Program-made: the position numbers and the translations under genes
Shown here: one piece after another, positions 21,845-33,997 of the stretch
Layout: each line of letters starts with the position of its first letter
How positions within the stretch are numbered: position 1 is the stretch's first letter
NCBI GenBank assembly: GCA_025716815.1
Contig: JAIXMN010000011.1
Span: 930,001 to 994,000, forward strand
Origin: Dichotomocladium elegans
Taxonomy: Eukaryota > Mucoromycota > Mucoromycetes > Mucorales > Lichtheimiaceae
Reading direction: 5' to 3'
DNA length: 64,000 bases
Notes under the pieces: generated by a model
Told to the model about the DNA's origin: nothing
What the model saw: only the letters and a program-made list of their open reading frames with translations
The model's database searches: none

Positions 21845-24760
21845 GCTCGTCACAAGAGATGGCTAGCAATGATCTAGTTCATCCAGAGCAAACCCAACAG
21901 CCATGTCAAGTCACCTACCCGATATGGATTTTCAACCATATCCTGCTTTTGTGGACAATCTTCCGGGATTGTAGAAACACTTTTTTCTTGAAGTGGAGCG
22001 CCCGCCCCTTTCTGGCTGACTGTTCTCGTCATATGGCTTGAGAATCCACGCCACCACCCGTCGATAATGTCAACCTCAACCTCACATCCAAGCGAGCCGA
22101 TCAACAATATCGACCAATTTGTACACGCTCTTATTCGCGACGGTGGCGCAACTAAGGAGACTGTCTTGGTCTTTGCCAGTGTGGTTCATAAACTATTGGT
22201 GAACACAGCGTCCTATATTACCCATTTCGCATTGATAACATGTTCAAGGCTAGCGGGATTTAAGATCAGGCGCCTCGTCTCACGGAAATATGACCACGTC
22301 CTCTTTTCGAACCGAGCGATTTCAGTCGACCACGTCAAGTTATCCAAAGCAGTTAAGCAGTCTGGTCAATGAAATATAAACCACTCGAAAAGGAAAAACA
22401 TATTCCCTCCCAACTCATCGGTTAGACTCGCATAAACAGCACCGCAATCCATCCAGTAAAAAACACTAGTTCAAACCGAATTTTCGCCAAGGCCTTCCCC
22501 CCGCCTACCGGGACAAAGGGGAACAACCCGCGAAATCCCAGTAGAGGGACATTTCTACTCTTTCCACCTACGCCCACTGAGCCCAACACGTCAAACCACG
22601 GCCGTTCAAAATGGACATCCTGAAGACCGAATGCTCACTGATCCACCCAAACAACTACTTGACCAGGATCGTTTTGGAAGGCGCATTCTTGCACCAGCCT
22701 ATACATGCCTCATCCAAAAAAAATATCTTGGCGCAAACAAGCTGTACCAATGGAATATTCTAAGCTTGGGTTGTCAATATAATTAGACGATCTACTTATG
22801 GTTGCCAAGGACGAAGCAATATCGGCACAGGATACTGACAAGATCAAACGAAAACTTCAGGAGCTGGGTTTTTCGAACCTCATCCATTCATAAGGCCTCA
22901 AGCGCCTGGTTTCCCGGATCAATGCATGCGACATGACACTATGCGCGTCCCCGTCGAAGATTATGGAACTGAGACGCGAAGCAAGCATGTCAATCCACAA
23001 ACAGTAGTGCAGCACGCAACACTTAGACCGCATTCATTGAAAAAAAAAATCAAGCTATGACAATGACGGTTTTACCGGCACGATTGCAGACTCGTCTCTC
23101 GTTGACATCAAAGGACATGACGTTGCGGAGGACATCGTCATGGACGTCGAAATTCATCTGAACAAGCAGGCAATTACCAAACTAAAGTGGTGGCTGGACT
23201 GACTATCCACATGGAACGGACAGAATTTCCTACCCCAGACGCCTCAGAAGGAAATGTACGCGCATGGGTGCTCCCAAACAGAGCATGTGGCATTGTCCAC
23301 AAGGAACAAAGATAGAGCCGTCGGGTGGACCCCCGCCAAGCTCAAGCATCATATCCATTGGAAAGGGGCTCCGCGTCATCTGGAAAGCGATCCATCTACC
23401 CACATTACCAGGGCAATGCATCCGATTCTATTGCGACAGCAATATGATAATCGCATACAGAAACAAGTTTGGTGGCACGATGTCTGCCCGAGCTCATGCA
23501 TCTCGCGCATCAGATATGGCCATTTTGCCTCAAGACACAGACCACCATCCAATTGACATAACGTGCCGTCAGCGTTCAATCAAGCGGACGCACCGTCGCG
23601 ACGCGCAACAACGCAGTTGGAATGGCGAGTCTCGCCCAAGCACGTCCGTCGGCTGGATCGCAAACGGTTGACCCCACAGGGTGGTCATCTTCGCACATTG
23701 AACGAACGCCCCACTGACCGCGATTTGTAATTCGGCAGTGGGATCCACAAGCGTTGATAGCCGACGCCATGAAGTAATCCCCCCTGGAAGAGACTGGGGC
23801 CAGTGTACATTTGCCCACCTTGGAACCTACTTCCCAGCACCTTGTCCAAGCTGCACAAGGAGCATGTAGCAATATGGTTCCACTCTCTACAACCGATGAC
23901 GCACACCAGGCTACTCCGGATTCCGAGGAACGCCGTCTTATCAGCAGTAGGCCAACCAACAAACGTTCCCGACAACAATTCCCATCGGTCCCTGGCAGCG
24001 TGGACCATAAAATGCGATGCTTGACGATGGCAAGTGCGGATCAGGAGGTTGTTGGTTTAGTCTTCCATCTGGACCAACAACAAAACCAGACCGCAATATG
24101 CCACGCTACAAAATCCGTACCTGGATCGATACAGCACCCGAAGCCTGCGAGCTCTTGCATCTACCATCCACTAACAACATCAACTTCGTTGCTGACGGGC
24201 AGTCGACTTACAAATGGGCGACATCCAACAATTGAAACCTACAAGTCGGCAACCTTGGTTCTGTTCGAAGACCGTACACCTATCACAACGACGTCATGTT
24301 TGTTTAAAGCTGATTTCAAATTACTAAACAACGCAACTGTTTGCCCAGCTCCAAGTGCACCGGTAAATATTGTCCCAATCTTGGATCATTTTTGAAGACT
24401 TGGCGATAATACACAAGTCGAAACCGATCCTACTCACCTTCAAGCTAGTCTGGCCCCTGTGAGAGTGTGCTTTTTTTTTGCGGCCATCGGACATCGAAAG
24501 GATCGATTTGCACCGATCAACTGTACCGACACCTCACAACAACTCATTGGTTTTATGTACGGTCAACCACAAGAAACACAGCCAGGGCAAACGTAAAACC
24601 AAAATGGCTACGATAACACAGTATACGGTGGAGATCTTCTGCCTAGTCAATACCCCTTGCCATAGGCCGCATCCATGTGTATTTCACGTCCAAATTAATC
24701 ATCTATTGCTCGATCTACGGCACCATTTGGCTCCTGCTACATAGGGCCCAACGCATAGGA
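21845..24760 (+). mobile_element. Degenerate DIRS-like (tyrosine recombinase) retrotransposon
   Basis: A decayed plus-strand element with landmarks in the expected order. A Gag-like frame (IDQFVHALIRDGGATKET) lies near 22067-22370. Reverse transcriptase remains start at about 22784 with LDDLLMVAKDEAISAQDTDK followed by RKLQELGF. The connection region keeps MTMTVLPARLQTRLSL (23055-23110) and TDYPHGTDRISYP in a shifted frame. The RNase H region at 23340-23600 has GLRVIWKAIHLPTLPGQCIR, FYCDSNMIIAYRNKFGGT. Beyond it, NPPWKRL and LLPSTLSKLHKEHV with LRIPRNAVLSAVGQPTN at about 23780-23990 parallel DIRS polyprotein tails. At 24478 a tyrosine-recombinase-like stretch starts RPSDIERIDLHRSTVP with GKRKTKMATITQY. 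Frames change often; no intact protein remains. No LTR or inverted terminus was identified. Confidence 0.6.
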
Positions 24761-25484
24761 AATCGTATTAAGAAATTCGTGTGTTGAAGTACTGTCACCA
24801 ACAATTTTTGTATGGAGTGAGTCATCCTCACAGCCAGAAACACTTTTGCCTCATTCATCAATGATCTGATGGTTCAACAATTTCCAAATGACATGATTCA
24901 CGAATGCAAGACTGAAGACACTAAACGGGCCCTGAAGACACAATCGCATATCCAGCAGAGTTCTTGAATAACATCAATCCGTTAAGTCTCCCAGCGCATT
25001 GTTTTCGTCTGAAAGTAGAATATCCCGTAATCCTCTTCAGGAATATTAACCGTCGACTAGGGACTTTGTAATGGCACATCCTTCAGCAGCTTCCTTCAGT
25101 TAACGCCTTCCCATATTACTCCAATTCCAACGTTTATTTCTTTCCTTATGCTTCAAAATAGTCAATAGCCTGATAAATTCATATATGCGATTCAAGACCC
25201 ATGATGATCATACATATACTATCATTATTAGCGGGCGAGAAGTATGCAGGAGAAATGGCACAGACGGGATGTGGGATGTGAGTAGGCTAGTAACAACATC
25301 AAAGATTCTTTTACTCCATCACTGATACGCGCCGTCAACGTCTAACTTCCGACGAGCCTTTAGCTTTTATACAAAAGGAGTATACATGTTTCAAAAGTTC
25401 GCCAGCTTTCGTTTCTGAATCTACGGAACCTCAGTTCATTACAAATACCAGGGAGCTGGCTTGTTTTCATTCTGCAAGTTTTTA
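24761..25484. other. Decayed sequence after the DIRS-like element
   Basis: AT-rich sequence with only faint coding traces. It may be the rest of the retrotransposon's recombinase, but I cannot support a call. No gene seen. Confidence 0.4.
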
Positions 25485-25770
25485 ATATTTTGATCCTCTG
25501 TAGATAAAAATATCAACCTAATTCAAGTATATGGCATGAAGCGGACATGTTGTTTTTGGTTAGACCACGATTTGGCTGCATCTGCGCAGGCCTCCCACCA
25601 TGGATTCGTCGATGGGGTTGCTTGTCTTCCGCTGCTTCCCCGCGATGCTTCTGCTGTTGATCCATCGCTGTTCCTCCTTGTTCGTTCCTCCGACCCTCCC
25701 GCAATGGTGCACCTGGCTACCTTCATGGTACGTTAAAGCGTCTGGTTCTAGACTGAAGTTTCTGTTGACT
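25485..25770 (+). repeat. Dispersed repeat, second copy
   Basis: Clear alignment by eye with 47360-47680: gatcctctgtagataaaaat versus ggtcctctgtagataacgtt, then atcaac(c)taa(c)ttcaagt, ctgcatc(t/c)gcg(c/t)agg, and cctcccaccatgg(a/c)ttcgtc. Later blocks also align, including tggtgcacctggctacctt versus tggtacacctagctacctt. The frame MDSSMGLLVFRCFPAML is a by-product of the repeat. The 3' terminal motif seen at 21680 and 47770 is not found after this copy. Confidence 0.6.
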
Positions 25771-26928
25771 AATAACTATCTTTACTCATCTATGTAAGGC
25801 GACAAATTTTTATATTTTTTCATGCAACACCACTCGCTTGTCATGGAAGCCGCTTTCTGCGTCAAAACTCCTGCTGTAAGTCATATGCCTTTTATACATC
25901 GGTCCACCACGTCTTATTAGATAGCATCACCAAAAGGCGCAGCCCAGCATCTCCATGGCGATTTCCAGATGTTTAAGTGAGTGAGCGGCAACTCTATATT
26001 TCACAACGTTAGTGGAAGCATGGTGGCCCGAACGGATTTATACGTGATGACCCAAAGGAGGAAAATCCGCCTGTCATTGGACTATCGGCCCAAGTATTTT
26101 TCGTTTTCATTTTTACATTAAAAAAGGTTTTTCGTTTACTTCTTTTGTTTTCGTTTAAATATTTTTTGGGTGGTTTTCATTTTCATTAACTGAGCAGCCC
26201 GTCGGTTGAGGTCCTCAAAAGAGAGCCCCGTAACAGGGATAGCCACGTGAAGGCCGGCTGCTGTGTATCCCCTCTCCTCTGCATGACCGGCGCCAATCGT
26301 GCGTCCTCGGAGAGATCCTCCAGACTCATCAAGGTACGATGGGAAAGGCCGAGAGGGAGATAGGGGAGGGGAAGGGGGAGGGGAGGGGGAGGGGGGGTAG
26401 AGAGAGGGGTGGGGAAGGGGACTCTCGGCGGGAGAGAACGTACCCAAACGGGCCCGAAGGATAAAGAGAGACGAAGAGTTGGGGGAAAGGCCCCTATTTA
26501 TACCCCCTTTTTTCAAAGGGGGAGTTGTGGTAGAATTTCCCCCCTTCCCCACCCCACACACACGGACCACTGCGGGGTGTGTCTCCACATAATACGCGGG
26601 TCTTCCCCGATGAACCTAATTTTTTAGAGTATTCGACTGCCTCGAAGGCTAGGCAATGGCACAATGGACAGATAATTGCTGACTCCAGATTCACAATGTT
26701 GACCATAAATGAATTTCGGTGATCTCATCCGCAGGTACAAAAGTCCCCAAAGTGTCAAGGGCATTGATTTGTGTGGAGACTACACACGACCACCTCATCA
26801 GCAAGCGGAGGCCTGTCTAATAAAAGTAGTTTAGGAAAGCACGGGATTTTATAATCCTTTTGCTATCCGGATCAACTCATTCCGTTTCGTTTTCAAACGA
26901 AGCGGCTTCGAAATGAGGCTGATCCGTT
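25771..26928. other. Intergenic with G-rich tract
   Basis: No gene recognised. The plus strand at about 26338-26445 is very G-rich with many runs of four or more G separated by one to four bases, so it could form G-quadruplexes. A second, C-rich block follows at about 26535-26555. Frames on the minus strand here are Pro/Ser-rich because of this composition. Confidence 0.5.
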
Positions 26929-28474
26929 TCAGATCAGTTTATGAATAACCGTAGCCACGTCTGCAGCAATGGCGGAATGAAGGAATTCCTCGGAAAGGCC
27001 ATTGCGGTGAGCAAACCATAATTCATAGGGGATGTGCAGGGTGACTATAGATAACAATGGCAGCAAATAACTGATGCAAAGCGTGTGGGTGTTGATACTG
27101 CGCAGATTGTCCAAGGCAAGTATTCCACTCTTCCTGGCCGTCAAGAAGATTACGTCGGCGGGCAAGCTGCTTGGAAAGATGACCATCAACAGTGCGAAGT
27201 TCCTCAAAGCTTGGTGCACCAGCAACATGGTATAAAAGGAGACGAAGATGGACTTTTTCGGCATCACACGGAGAGACTTGCTTGCTGAATTTCTGGCCAA
27301 GTTGGGTTACATGCAAACGTAACAAATAAGTCAGGCTTCCCAAAGCGACGCGCGACATTCAATGCATCTTGATACAATTGATACATCAATCTAGGACTGC
27401 CGGGGAATGATGACGGAAAGATAGCACGTCATCGCAAGTTGGACATGCCATTATCACCTGCAAGAACAGCATCGTGCACGTTGCTGTAGAAAGCAGCTCG
27501 CAGCCATTGCTGGTTTGGGTGAATGTAGGTCAGGCGGTTGGGTTCCATTTTTGCGTACACTTGAACGATAAATTGTTGGAGTAATCGCCCGGAGCGGTGC
27601 AAATCATTTGCCTCGTTGTCTCGAATCATAAAACGGTGCTTATACCACTGCATTGCTGTGATATGCCTGCCATTGGATGCTGCTTGAATATTCCAGCCTC
27701 TGTTACCTGTTAAAAGCGCCAAACGCTGAATAAATAAGTGATGGGCACGAGTAATGTCATAGCAATGGACCTTACAGAAACATGAGGACGTCCTGCAATG
27801 CAGCATGGTATTAGTGGACTTCTCTAATAGGTTGAAGTTGGTTGTCCCTCGTGCGCGCACAACAGTGTCTCGGTTGCTGGATTGTTCTGTACCACGTAGT
27901 TCCACAATGAGGACACTAATTTCTTGCGCAACCGGTCTGATATACCAGCAATGATCTGGGTTTCCTTCTGCATGAATGATCATGCGTAGAGGATCCATGC
28001 CCTCATTTCGAGCGATCTCCGTCATATTACGATACACGCGCACAAATATACTTTCTTTATGCATTAGTGTTTGTAGCTGCTGAAGGGTTTGTTAGTGGAT
28101 GGATTGTGGATGTAAAATTGTGCAAATGCTGGAGGGGCATCGACATTGGGAAACAATGTCTCGACGTTATGCTGAACAGCAGCATGGATGGGGAGGTTGT
28201 AAGGGCCATAGCGATTGTTCAAAGCACTCTCTCTCACCCCAGGTACAAGGATGCCAAATGTTGTAATCCTTAACACACTGTCACGTATATGAACAGATAT
28301 ATTCGTGCAAAGTCCGTTGATGCCTCGTCCATGCCACGACGCAAGGAAAAGGTCTACGAAGGTGATGTTCGAGGGGAGAAATGGCAATCGAGCCGTTGGC
28401 ACAGCAAAGGTTAAAGCGCGGCGACTGCGTTGATCTATAAGAAATCCATTCCTAGCTCCAAAGGTGCGCCCCAC
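26929..28474 (-). pseudogene. Helitron Rep/helicase relic (Helitron-like N domain)
   Basis: Read from 28474 downward. The first frame contains QHNVETLFPNVDAPPAFAQF, the usual tract that precedes the Helitron-like N domain. The second frame (28064-27429) holds MDPLRMIIHAEGNPDHCWYI, RPVAQEISVLIVEL and then GRLLQQFIVQVYAKMEPNRL, HPNQQWLRAAFYSNVHDAVL. After a gap, 27300-26929 and 27358-27023 give EKVHLRLLLYHVAGAPSFEE, LARRRNLLDGQEEWNTCL and LHQLFAAIVIYSHPAHPL, which belong near the start of the helicase part. The middle of the protein (HUH motif region) is absent, which implies a large internal deletion plus frameshifts. Helitrons are rolling-circle transposons. No terminal CTRR hairpin was identified. 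Confidence 0.7.
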
Positions 28475-30241
28475 AGGGTGAGTATCGTGCCACTGCGAGG
28501 CTGATATTCAGGTCTCACATTTCGAGTATGCACCGCCCTATCTCCCTGTTTCCAAGGTACAGTTCAACTCAATATGCATTTGAGCTTTATATTATATAAA
28601 TCTTACAGCAAGACTGTTGCCCTCAATATTCCGCGGTTGCCCGTTGGTCAGATTAGCCGGTTTCAGTGGGCAGCTCCTGTGGGAAGGATGTGCATAGCCT
28701 TTATCGCCTCAGGATGCACATATCACAACAACAATCTCGTCTTCGTTCTGTGCTTGTAATCCAAGACGAGCTCTATTCCTCAAACAATCACGATATGCAC
28801 AGTATTGATGACCGGGAATACTGCAGCAAGAAGTTGAATTGAAGAGAATTGATGAAATCAAAAAGATAAAAATTAGACGAGCTTCTAAATATCACGTAAA
28901 ATAATTATTGCTACTGCTCTTGTTCGCTGTCGCCTACTTTTTTCCTGCTCTATCCTGTATCTCTGCGATAGCGTCTCATTAAGATAATAAAGTTAAAGTT
29001 TTAATATCATAGGTTTTTTATATCTTGTATGCGACATAGTTTCCCCTTCTTGCGAATCGATTTTGGAAAATGAAGTACGTGTGTCGGTCTCCCAGCCCCC
29101 CGTTGCGGATCTGATCATTCATAATAGGAGGAGGAAGGGGAATCCTGGAGGACCTACGTAAGCGCAACAATGCACGTGATTAAGTATCAAACGCATGTGA
29201 CTTTTTTAACCCAAAGCGAGATTTTCGAGTTTCTGGCTATATAATGTACGTACTGTGTATTCATCTTTGCTGCACACCCACAAAGCTATATGTATATATA
29301 TGTATTTGCCTACGCATAGCACGGCTTCATGCTCTCTCCTTATCCTTGTAAAGTATATAATTTTTTTCGACGGTAGGTTACTCGTATACGGTTACACATG
29401 CATCGTCATAGGAACAGCGCAAGAGTCAAAGGGATGGGAGAAATCTGGAATCGTTCATGTGCTCAGGCGCGCAGCCTAATTCTTTGTACCTGTTTCCCGT
29501 GTGCTAAACCGCGGGGTGGAAGGCACCCGCTTCGGGAGAAAGATTCCCATCTGCTTTATGTTGCCCAACTCTATTCAGCACTGTCTTATGCGTTCATAAA
29601 AACATGCAATGGAAGAAAAGCCGAGTGAGTGATCTTTTTTGTTATATCTATCCAAGCGTCTCTTCCTATTCTGTTCTATTGGTTATTTTCTACCGTCTTT
29701 TCTGGGGGGTAAAAGAGTTGGGTAGCTTAGATATCATGTAGTGAATGCTGTGACACGCACTAACCATGTTCGCTGACATAATATTGGTTCCATAGTCCGT
29801 CTTTTGACGGGAAGAATGATCGTGTCCGTATATATCGTGTGTGTGGGAGAGGAGGGCGATGCAGAATTTCCCGATGTTTTTCTTCAATTTTTTTTTCCAT
29901 AAACCAGCCCTGCACGCCGTTCTCCCATTATCGCCGGGTCGATAAATTTGCAGAAAGAGGGAGCAGACAAAAGAGATGTGCATGAACTCAACGGAAAACG
30001 AATCCCAAAGGGAGCGGAGATCCAGTGAAATTGCATTATCAGAGAAAAGAACGAGAGGCGCTGTCTTGCCCGCACGCGAATCACCTTTTGTGTGAACCAA
30101 GAGGGCGCAAAGGTATGTGTGTAGAGAGAACAGATCAAATGTTCTGCTATAAAAAGATGAATCTTTTCCCGCCAAAATAGGTCCTTTCATCTCCTCCTCT
30201 TCTCTGTTTCCTCTCAATCGTTTTAGACTATTTTTCGGGAA
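28475..30241. other. Intergenic; transposon-end-like motif and symporter upstream region
   Basis: No gene supported. At about 29046-29072 the sequence (cgattttggaaaatgaagtac) repeats the terminus found at 21680. Upstream of the symporter start three GATAA motifs occur: 29928-29932 (complement), 29941-29945 and 30036-30040 (complement); such sites fit nitrogen regulation by GATA factors but also occur by chance. A long minus-strand frame at 30217-29690 lies in this leader and looks non-coding. Confidence 0.4.
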
Positions 30242-32039
30242 ATGCTAGTTTCTAAGGATCAAGGCCTGGATACCATCGAGCAACTGAAGGCCCCGTCTTT
30301 AGAATCCAACTGCCCTGATGATCTGACTTCGGAGGAGAAAGTCGCCGAAAAGCGACTTGTTCGCAAACTGGACCGCCGCCTCATGATCTGGGCCTTCTTT
30401 GCCTATTGGGCCAACGGACTTGACCGTAACAATATGCGTACGTACACAAGAGTATCCTAATATGTACGTAAATCAGTGTCAGTTTTCTTTTATTAATAAT
30501 CAGGGATTTACGTGTTACATTATAACCTGAAGCGAATGCCTACACTACGGGTATGAAGGAAGAGCTGGACCTTGACAACAGTGCCTACAATTGGTCGATC
30601 ACGATGTTTTTCATTGGTTACGTGGTGTAAGTGAGCTGCGGAGCTAAGAACACGGACTTATGCTTTGAATGGCGTTGATTAAGCGTGTGTATGTATGGGC
30701 ATTGCATACCGGTTGCCAGTCTTCAGATTCCGTCAAACGTTGTCCTTACAAAAGTTCGCCCACGGTATATGCTGCCTGCTGCTGTGACGCTCTGGGGTGC
30801 TGTGGTTTGTTTCATGGCTCTTGTCAGAAACCACAGCGCGCTCTTTGGCCTTCGCATATGCCTGGGCTTTGCCGAAGCTGTAAGTTTTTATTTTATTATT
30901 TGGGGGTGGAGAGGGTCTTCTACGGCAGGAAGACAAAGAGCAGATGGACGCCGAAGTTTCATTGAGCACACTTTTTTCAGCCTTTTTATCCAGGTATGGT
31001 CTTTTTACTTGGAAATTGGTATACCAAAAAGGAACTCGGTACACGAACCGCTTTCTTTGTCGCAGGAACACAATGTACGTACCGTTCATGTTTCTATCTC
31101 CCTCAATGCGATGTCGCTATACGTATAAACTTTGGTGTTCTGTATGTATGCATAGTCTCTGGTGCTTTCAGCGGTCTGATTTCGGGTGCTATCTCGAGCA
31201 CGCTTGACGGGGCGCACGGGATGCGTGGGTGGAAATGGCTGTTCATCATTGAAGGGTTGATTGGAGTAGTGATCGGCATATTTGGCTTTTTCTTGCTGCC
31301 CGACTATCCACACAATACGCGATTCATCGAGGGCATCGAGCGCCAGGTTGCGGTGAAGCGTCTGGAGCGCCAGGGCAAGAAGGTAGTCGCGACGGGCCTG
31401 AATCTGACGACGCTCCGGAACGTGTGCACGACACCGTACATCTATCTTTTCACGCTCATCTTCACCTGCCTGCAGCTCGGGATGGGCATTCTGCAGCAGT
31501 TTGCCATTATCCTCAAGGAAATGGGCCACGATGCCTCGTTTGCAAATTACATGACCGTTCCAGTGTGGTGTTTTGCAGCGATCGTGATTGTGATCCAGGG
31601 TTATCTTTCGGACCGGTTTGGTTCACGCCATTGGCATTTCCAGGCCGGCGCACTGTGGACGCTGCTGTGGTACGTTCTGTTGGTAGCGGTGCGGGGCGGA
31701 GAGGTCCCGGTGGCCTTGCTCTTCGTCTGCGTCTATATGGTTGTCCCGGTCCTCGGGATCTCACCTATCATGATGACCTGGAACAATGAGATTCACCAGG
31801 CCGACCCGGAGACGCGTGCCCTGGCAATCGCGATCGTCAACTCCATCGGGAACCTGGCACCCAATTTCATCAACGTCGTCGCCTGGACGGTCACACAAGC
31901 GCCAGCCTTCCGCACCGGCAAGATCGTCTCGACGTCGACAACCGCGGCTATGGTCGTCCTGTGTGCGATCGTCTACATCCTCGAGAGACACAATATCTTG
32001 ATTCCCAAAGCATCCCAGCCCGTCGTCAACGCAAAGTAA
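30242..32039 (+). CDS. MFS anion:cation symporter, Dal5/Tna1-like
   Basis: The start MLVSKDQGLDTIEQLKAPS leads into the family's entry motif RKLDRRLMIWAFFAYWANGL and DRNNM (the D-x-N typical of ACS members). Further exons give MKEELDLDNSAYNWSITMFF, LQIPSNVVLTKVRPRYMLP, VTLWGAVVCFMALVRNHSAL, GLRICLGFAEA and WYTKKELGTRTAFF. The last large exon holds SGAFSGLISGAISSTLDG, GWKWLFIIEGLIGVVIG and FFLLPDYPHNTRFI, plus the second six helices (QGYLSDRFGSRHWHFQAGAL). This family moves organic anions such as allantoate, nicotinate or biotin precursors with protons across the plasma membrane; the substrate cannot be read here. At least four introns. The last exon (about 31160-32039) is visibly richer in G and C than the flanks. 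Confidence 0.88.
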
Positions 32040-32462
32040 CGTCAACCGTACTGGTCCGCTAAGCACGTCTTAAACTTCGTCTAGAGAATTTTCGGTGCAT
32101 AGTACTGTATATAACGGTAGCTACGGTGCCTCTCATCTACCCTTACCCATGTGAGCTCGGTTACATCTTTTGTAAATAGTCCGCCTTAGTTTTTGCAACA
32201 CCCTTCCTTCGCCCCCACGCCGTTGTTGTTCTATCCTTGCGTTGAAAACGCATGATGGATCACTGGGTTCCATATAGAGTGTGTCCAAACCATAGACCGC
32301 TTCGTAAGGTTGGGATAGATGAAGATCAGATTGGGACAATGTACCGATGCGTTTTATAATTGATATAAGCTTTTGCTATGCCTGGAAAGGGTGATTGAGG
32401 GGTGTGATTAGAAACAATAAAACGAAGTGGGGCATGGGTGTGTGTAAAATATGCAATTTTTT
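32040..32462. other. Convergent intergenic, no gene
   Basis: Space between the symporter stop and the DRE2 stop. It will hold both 3' UTRs. Nothing coding is recognised. Confidence 0.5.
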
Positions 32463-33600
32463 TTAGATATCGATGTCGTCTTTCTCAAACATGCCGCCCA
32501 AGGTGATCTTCTCTCCGGGATTAAAGGCGGGCATGCCGAGATAAGGGCATGTTGAGCACCGAAATGCATCACCAAGCGCGCAGCTACCACAGCCACCGAC
32601 TGACTTCGGAGTCGGGTCCACATCGACCACGTCGTCGGATGGAGAGTCATCAATATCTTCCATCAGATCAAGTGACACAACATTGCTCGATTCGCCTTCA
32701 TCTTCCATCTCCGCACGGCCACAGGTGCAATTTTTGCATGCCTTTCGGCGCCCATCGGTTAGCTCACAATCATCAGGGCCTGGATAAGAGATAAGCAGTT
32801 GCAAACATTAGATCGTTTACTCCCAATCACTGGCTAAAGAAAACTTACGAGCAAGCGACTCTTTCGAAGGTTTGATACGGTCCTCTTCATCAAGCAAGGC
32901 ATCTTCATCCTCAAGTTCCTCGTCATTCCCCGACACTGTCCAGACGGCTTTCTTTGTTTCTGCTGCTGCTGGGGCCTTCTTTTTTCCAAAGTTGAGCACC
33001 ACCTTCTGGCCGACTTCGTATGCAGGTTTCTTGACGATCACACGCGCAAGTCCGAGCTTGCCCGAGAGGGCACTGACGCCCTGCTCCACTCGCTTGGCGC
33101 CCCAGGCATTGATAAATGCCGTCAAGTCTTTGTCGGACAAAGGCTTGACGCTCAGGACCTGGACGTCCACGAACCCGGTCAACTTGAGGAGCGAGACAAG
33201 ATCTGATTCTTTGCGGTTGATGGGGCAAAGAGACTGGGGAAGATCTTCCATCGCCACAGGCTCAACAAGTTCCAGAGAGCCATTTGCACATAAAGTCGAA
33301 AGGAAACGGGAAAGCACTTGCGGAGAATGCGTGCAGATTGAGGGCGTGGCGAGATTAGAGTAGATCTGTGCATAGCTTGATTTGGCCAATGGAGCTAAAA
33401 CAATGAAATTGATTACTATAATTACTATGGATATCATTTTCGCTGTTCTAACCTTCAGGAATGCGTTCAAGAGCTTCAAATGCAGGGACGACGTCCGTAC
33501 CGCTTTGCTGCTTGACGGAGGCTTGGATCGAAGCGATGGACTCTTGATCGGCCGATGTGGAAGCTACAATGAGGACGGAATCTTTCTGAGAAGCAACCAT
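32463..33600 (-). CDS. DRE2: Anamorsin/Dre2, cytosolic Fe-S cluster assembly
   Basis: Three exons: 33600-33453, 33394-32849 and 32779-32463. The N-terminal part ([20 protein letters not shown] onward) is the degenerate methyltransferase-like domain, including [21 protein letters not shown] linker with an acidic stretch follows ([19 protein letters not shown]). The C-terminal CIAPIN1 domain has both cluster motifs: a CX..CX2CXC group ([20 protein letters not shown]) and the twin CX2C group [19 protein letters not shown], then [10 protein letters not shown]. All eight expected cysteines are visible. Dre2 works with the diflavin reductase Tah18 to pass electrons to the cytosolic iron-sulfur assembly machinery. 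Start codon at 33598-33600. The gene is convergent with the symporter and co-directional with the two genes that follow on the minus strand. Confidence 0.95.
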
Positions 33601-33997
33601 AGTATGGATATAAAAAAAAGTAAGAAGAAAAGGGAAAAAAGTCAAGCTTTGTCAGCAAGGCTTTAATTTTCCATTCGAACAGTTTCACCAAAATAGTTTT
33701 TTTACCCAGTTAAATGATTTCGCCTATCTTCCCGGTCGGTCACTGGCGTGACATGATCTGCATGCACAAGAACATATGAACTAAGGTTTGTTGTATATGT
33801 TGAGAGTGAGAGACGTTCATCCATTGGTTAATGCGAGTTGTATTTGGGGCATGCATATGTACAAAAAGTAAAGATTCGGCTAGTTTTTTCTCTGGTGAAC
33901 GGAAGGGCTAAAAAAAAGGAGGACGGGGGATGTTGATGGCAAAAAAAGAATGTGCATAAGTCTAATGTATCGCTTCTTTTCTTTGTTCGCTTTTTGC

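Noticed and set aside
22067..22372. Independent host gene starting MSTSTSHPSEPINNIDQF
   Set aside because: It is in line with, and just upstream of, the DIRS-like RT remains and resembles a Gag-like N-terminal part, so I included it in that element.
26136..26588. 150-codon Pro/Ser-rich minus-strand frame
   Set aside because: It reads the complement of the G-rich tract; runs such as PPSPSPPPS follow from base composition.
29690..30217. 175-codon minus-strand frame before the symporter
   Set aside because: It lies in the T-rich leader of the symporter, has no domain-like pattern, and its composition follows pyrimidine tracts of the other strand.
32872..33363. 163-codon plus-strand frame opposite DRE2
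   Set aside because: Antisense shadow of the DRE2 second exon, with Ser runs derived from its acidic linker.
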